64,000 bases of DNA, from contig OZ026617.1 in NCBI GenBank assembly GCA_964020975.1, positions 34,851,728 to 34,915,727 of the forward strand. The letters run 5' to 3'. The notes under the pieces are model-generated. The model saw nothing but the letters and a program-made list of their open reading frames with translations. It had not been told where the DNA came from and searched no databases. Within the stretch, counting starts at the first letter, position 1. Each line of letters opens with the position of its first letter. This document shows, piece after piece, positions 61,532 to 64,000 of the stretch. The translations under genes were made by a program, and so were the position numbers. The stretch is from Hermodice carunculata (lineage: Eukaryota; Annelida; Polychaeta; Eunicida; Amphinomidae).

Positions 61532-64000
61532 GTGAGCCCCTTTCTATGAGATATTTATTTCAAGATGTCTTGAAATAATTAAGGATGTCTTTAAATTAAT
61601 TATTCATATTTTTAAATTCAAATAAGGGATGTACATGTATTAATTATAATTTTACTATAAAACAATTTATTTTAAGAAATCTTGAATACAATTTAAGACC
61701 ACTTCAGCGTCCCATTTCAGTCAGACTTCCGACGCGATGAAACACAGCACGCACATCAGAGTGGTTACGTTGTCCATCATTCATGTCGTAAGCCATTTGG
61801 CAATTTTCATATGAAAAGATTCGAATAAAACAAAAGTATCCTGAGTTATATTTGACATGTACATCTGAAACACAATGTGTGTCAACATTTTAATAACTTA
61901 AAATGAAAAACGGCAATACATTTGAAAATATTTTAAACGACATAAAAGTTTAATATTTGTTTCACAAATTCGATTCTAGGCAGCATTCCCTCAAAATTCT
62001 CATGGCTTTATGAGTAAAACCCGGCGGCCATTTTCGTACATATCTAAAATTGAATGTAAAGTATGTTAAATTGACATTAAGATGTTTTTAATCTTAAATT
62101 TTCAATTCGAAACATATTGAATTGAATTTGAGAGAACCTAAATTGCATTTAAGCTTTGTTTAAGCAATCATGTTTGTCTGTACTAATTAAATTGGGTTAA
62201 AGGCATCCGAAATTGAATTTAAAACATCTGAAATTCGTTTTAAGATATCTAAAAGTCAAGCGAAGAAATCTGATATTAAATTTGATTGAGACATCCTACA
62301 ATTGAATTTAAAATGTATCGAATTGAACTTAAGGTATTTTAAATATTTACGTCATAGTAACGTGGCTTGCCACACGTTAGTTTGATTCGCTATGAATCTG
62401 AATGCGGGGTCTTGTTGAGAGCAATTTTTCCTGGATTCCCTTGAATAACATGATCTGGCCATACCGCATGGTCTCACTGATTCTTCTTTTTTAGTGGGAC
62501 TCATCAAAACAGTTCAATGTCAGGTTTTCCTGTTGGGTCAAGCGGGGAGGGGGAGCGTAGGGTCTTCCATCAAGCCTGCATGGCTATCGTTGCCAACATA
62601 TCAATGTATGTGCATTGCTCATGATGATGAAAATGACATTGACTCACACACTGCTTGGCAACTCACCGTTTTGTCGGTGAGGGCGACTTTTTCGTGGAGG
62701 GCTGCATTTAGAGGCAACAGAATCTACAGCTTTCGTTTTGTCAAAAATACCCGCGCAGGGGTTTATCTGTGCCACCATTTCAATGTACTGGTCTTGAGAG
62801 TGAGAGACAGTTTAACACATAGAGTAATGACGTCATGGATCCATCCGAGTTCTGGATCCCTGCTTACTGCTGGTAGCAGCAAACCTTAACAGCGAGTTGT
62901 TCTCCTGACGTGGTTGGTCATGGAGAAAATTGCAAAGCAAGTCCCTCTTGCAGGATGTGTATATTGCTTGTCATTTATACACGAAGTGACTTCACTCGGG
63001 TTTCGAGAAGTGTATCATGCTGGGTGGTAACCATGATGAAAAATTTGCGACAAAAGCTCTAAAAAATGAAAATGCAACAAATTTGCAACAAAGTTGCAAC
63101 CGGAGAAAGGAACAAACGTGTAGCAGTATTGGTATTCCAGTTGCTATCTTCGCATTTACCAGCACATTTTGCCACTTTTAGTTCCATGCTTTAAGTTATA
63201 TTTTACATCAACCGAAACCGGAAGCATTCGTTTGCTTTGCAGAACACGGCGTTCATTAATGATTGGCGCCACAAGAATGCGTGTATAGTAAGAGATGGCA
63301 AAGGAAAAGACTTAAATACAGCCGTTTTTAACGGGGATGCACACGTAAAGCAATTTTTATACAATATTATGATTATATGTGTTTTGGAGGTATGTGTAAA
63401 GCGAGTTTTGAATTATATGACTGCGTTTATAGGCTTTAAAGTCAGTGGAAACGGGTGCATGCAGAGCAGTGTTGGGGATACTCAAAGGACGATGGACATT
63501 TAAATGTGATTGTCTGGATAAACAATGATTAGGTGATACACATGAATTTCAATAAAATTTGTGAAATGTAAAGAAAACATGAATTAAAATTGATAATCAA
63601 AATACATATGTAATATTCATTAGTTTTTTTTAATACCTTAGATTGTTACTCATGTGTAATTAGTTTACACAGTCATGTTCTCAGCAAATACAGGTATGCC
63701 TTACACAGGTAAAATATGCATTTGCATTATAAAAGGTGTGGTATTTTGTTTATTACTTTGTTATTTATGAATTAGTATACTCACCCCCTATTGGTGAAGA
63801 ACACGAGGCTAATTTTTTTTATATATTTGTTTTGTTTTTGTAGATATGAGAGTGGGAATTATCAACCCTTTCCCCACGCTTACAGTCAACAGATGGACAT
63901 GTGTGCTGAAATTTGTTATCCGTTTGAGATAATAATACAGATATAAATCTCCAGGACACGTGCGATGTTTATGAGTTTTATTTGCATTTTGATTTGCATG
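61532..64000. other. Mostly unassigned DNA at the right edge
   Basis: An AT-rich stretch (61550-62350) is full of AAATTGAATTTAA-like words. A good acceptor (TTCTTCTTTTTTAG at 62481-62494) opens a 131-codon plus-strand frame (to 62889), but no donor or recognisable domain supports it. An 88-codon frame near 63237 is likewise unassigned. Confidence 0.35.

Noticed and set aside
62494-62889. 131-codon plus-strand frame after a strong acceptor
   Set aside because: No domain recognised; YQC and YLC words vaguely recall Ig folds but spacing is not right and no donor was found.

Overview
This 64 kb window is AT-rich, intron-bearing animal DNA, most likely from a marine invertebrate. I infer that from phase-1 cysteine-rich exons with clear splice sites, a Ngaro-type tyrosine-recombinase retroelement, two APE-type LINEs (one with a 2A-like peptide), and very abundant long microsatellites. 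The phylum cannot be fixed from the sequence alone. There are no operons, rRNA or CRISPR arrays.

Layout. 1-1.8 kb: no gene recognised. 1.8-9.5 kb: a nearly complete, young Ngaro-like YR retroelement with split direct repeats (A1 - coding - B1 - A2 - B2). It carries an extra SGNH-hydrolase-like frame, a damaged gag-like region, RT-RNase H and a tyrosine recombinase. 9.5-13.6 kb: unique DNA with a TATA-like site and a 436 bp near-perfect palindrome with an (AT)n centre. 13.66-28.52 kb, minus strand: the best host gene in the window. Five cysteine-rich exons (28.5, 21.9, 20.1, 16.3 and 15.9 kb) resembling EB/EGF-like modules and a last exon (13.7 kb) with a hydrophobic C-terminus are all flanked by phase-1 introns. 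They predict a secreted or GPI/membrane-anchored modular protein whose 5' end lies beyond 28.5 kb. Its introns are full of MITE-like, minisatellite and microsatellite DNA and a repeat family rich in AGGTCA half-sites.

30.56-33.7 kb (+): a 5'-truncated, decayed LINE. 33.7-51 kb: mostly non-coding, with long (AT)n tracts, a pair of tRNA-like SINE heads (43 kb) and two copies of a ~450 bp element with short inverted ends (47.9 and 50.5 kb). 51.24-54.5 kb (-): a second LINE whose N-terminal part shows a degenerate 2A-like peptide and a PHD-like finger, with part of its RT domain missing. 55.4-55.75 kb: two adjacent imperfect hairpins. 57.2 kb: a recent 167 bp tandem duplication. 60.9-61.5 kb: weak candidate exons on both strands.

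The coding content is therefore one probable host gene embedded in mobile-element and simple-repeat DNA. All assignments come from reading motifs, splice signals and repeats by eye; no database search was run.
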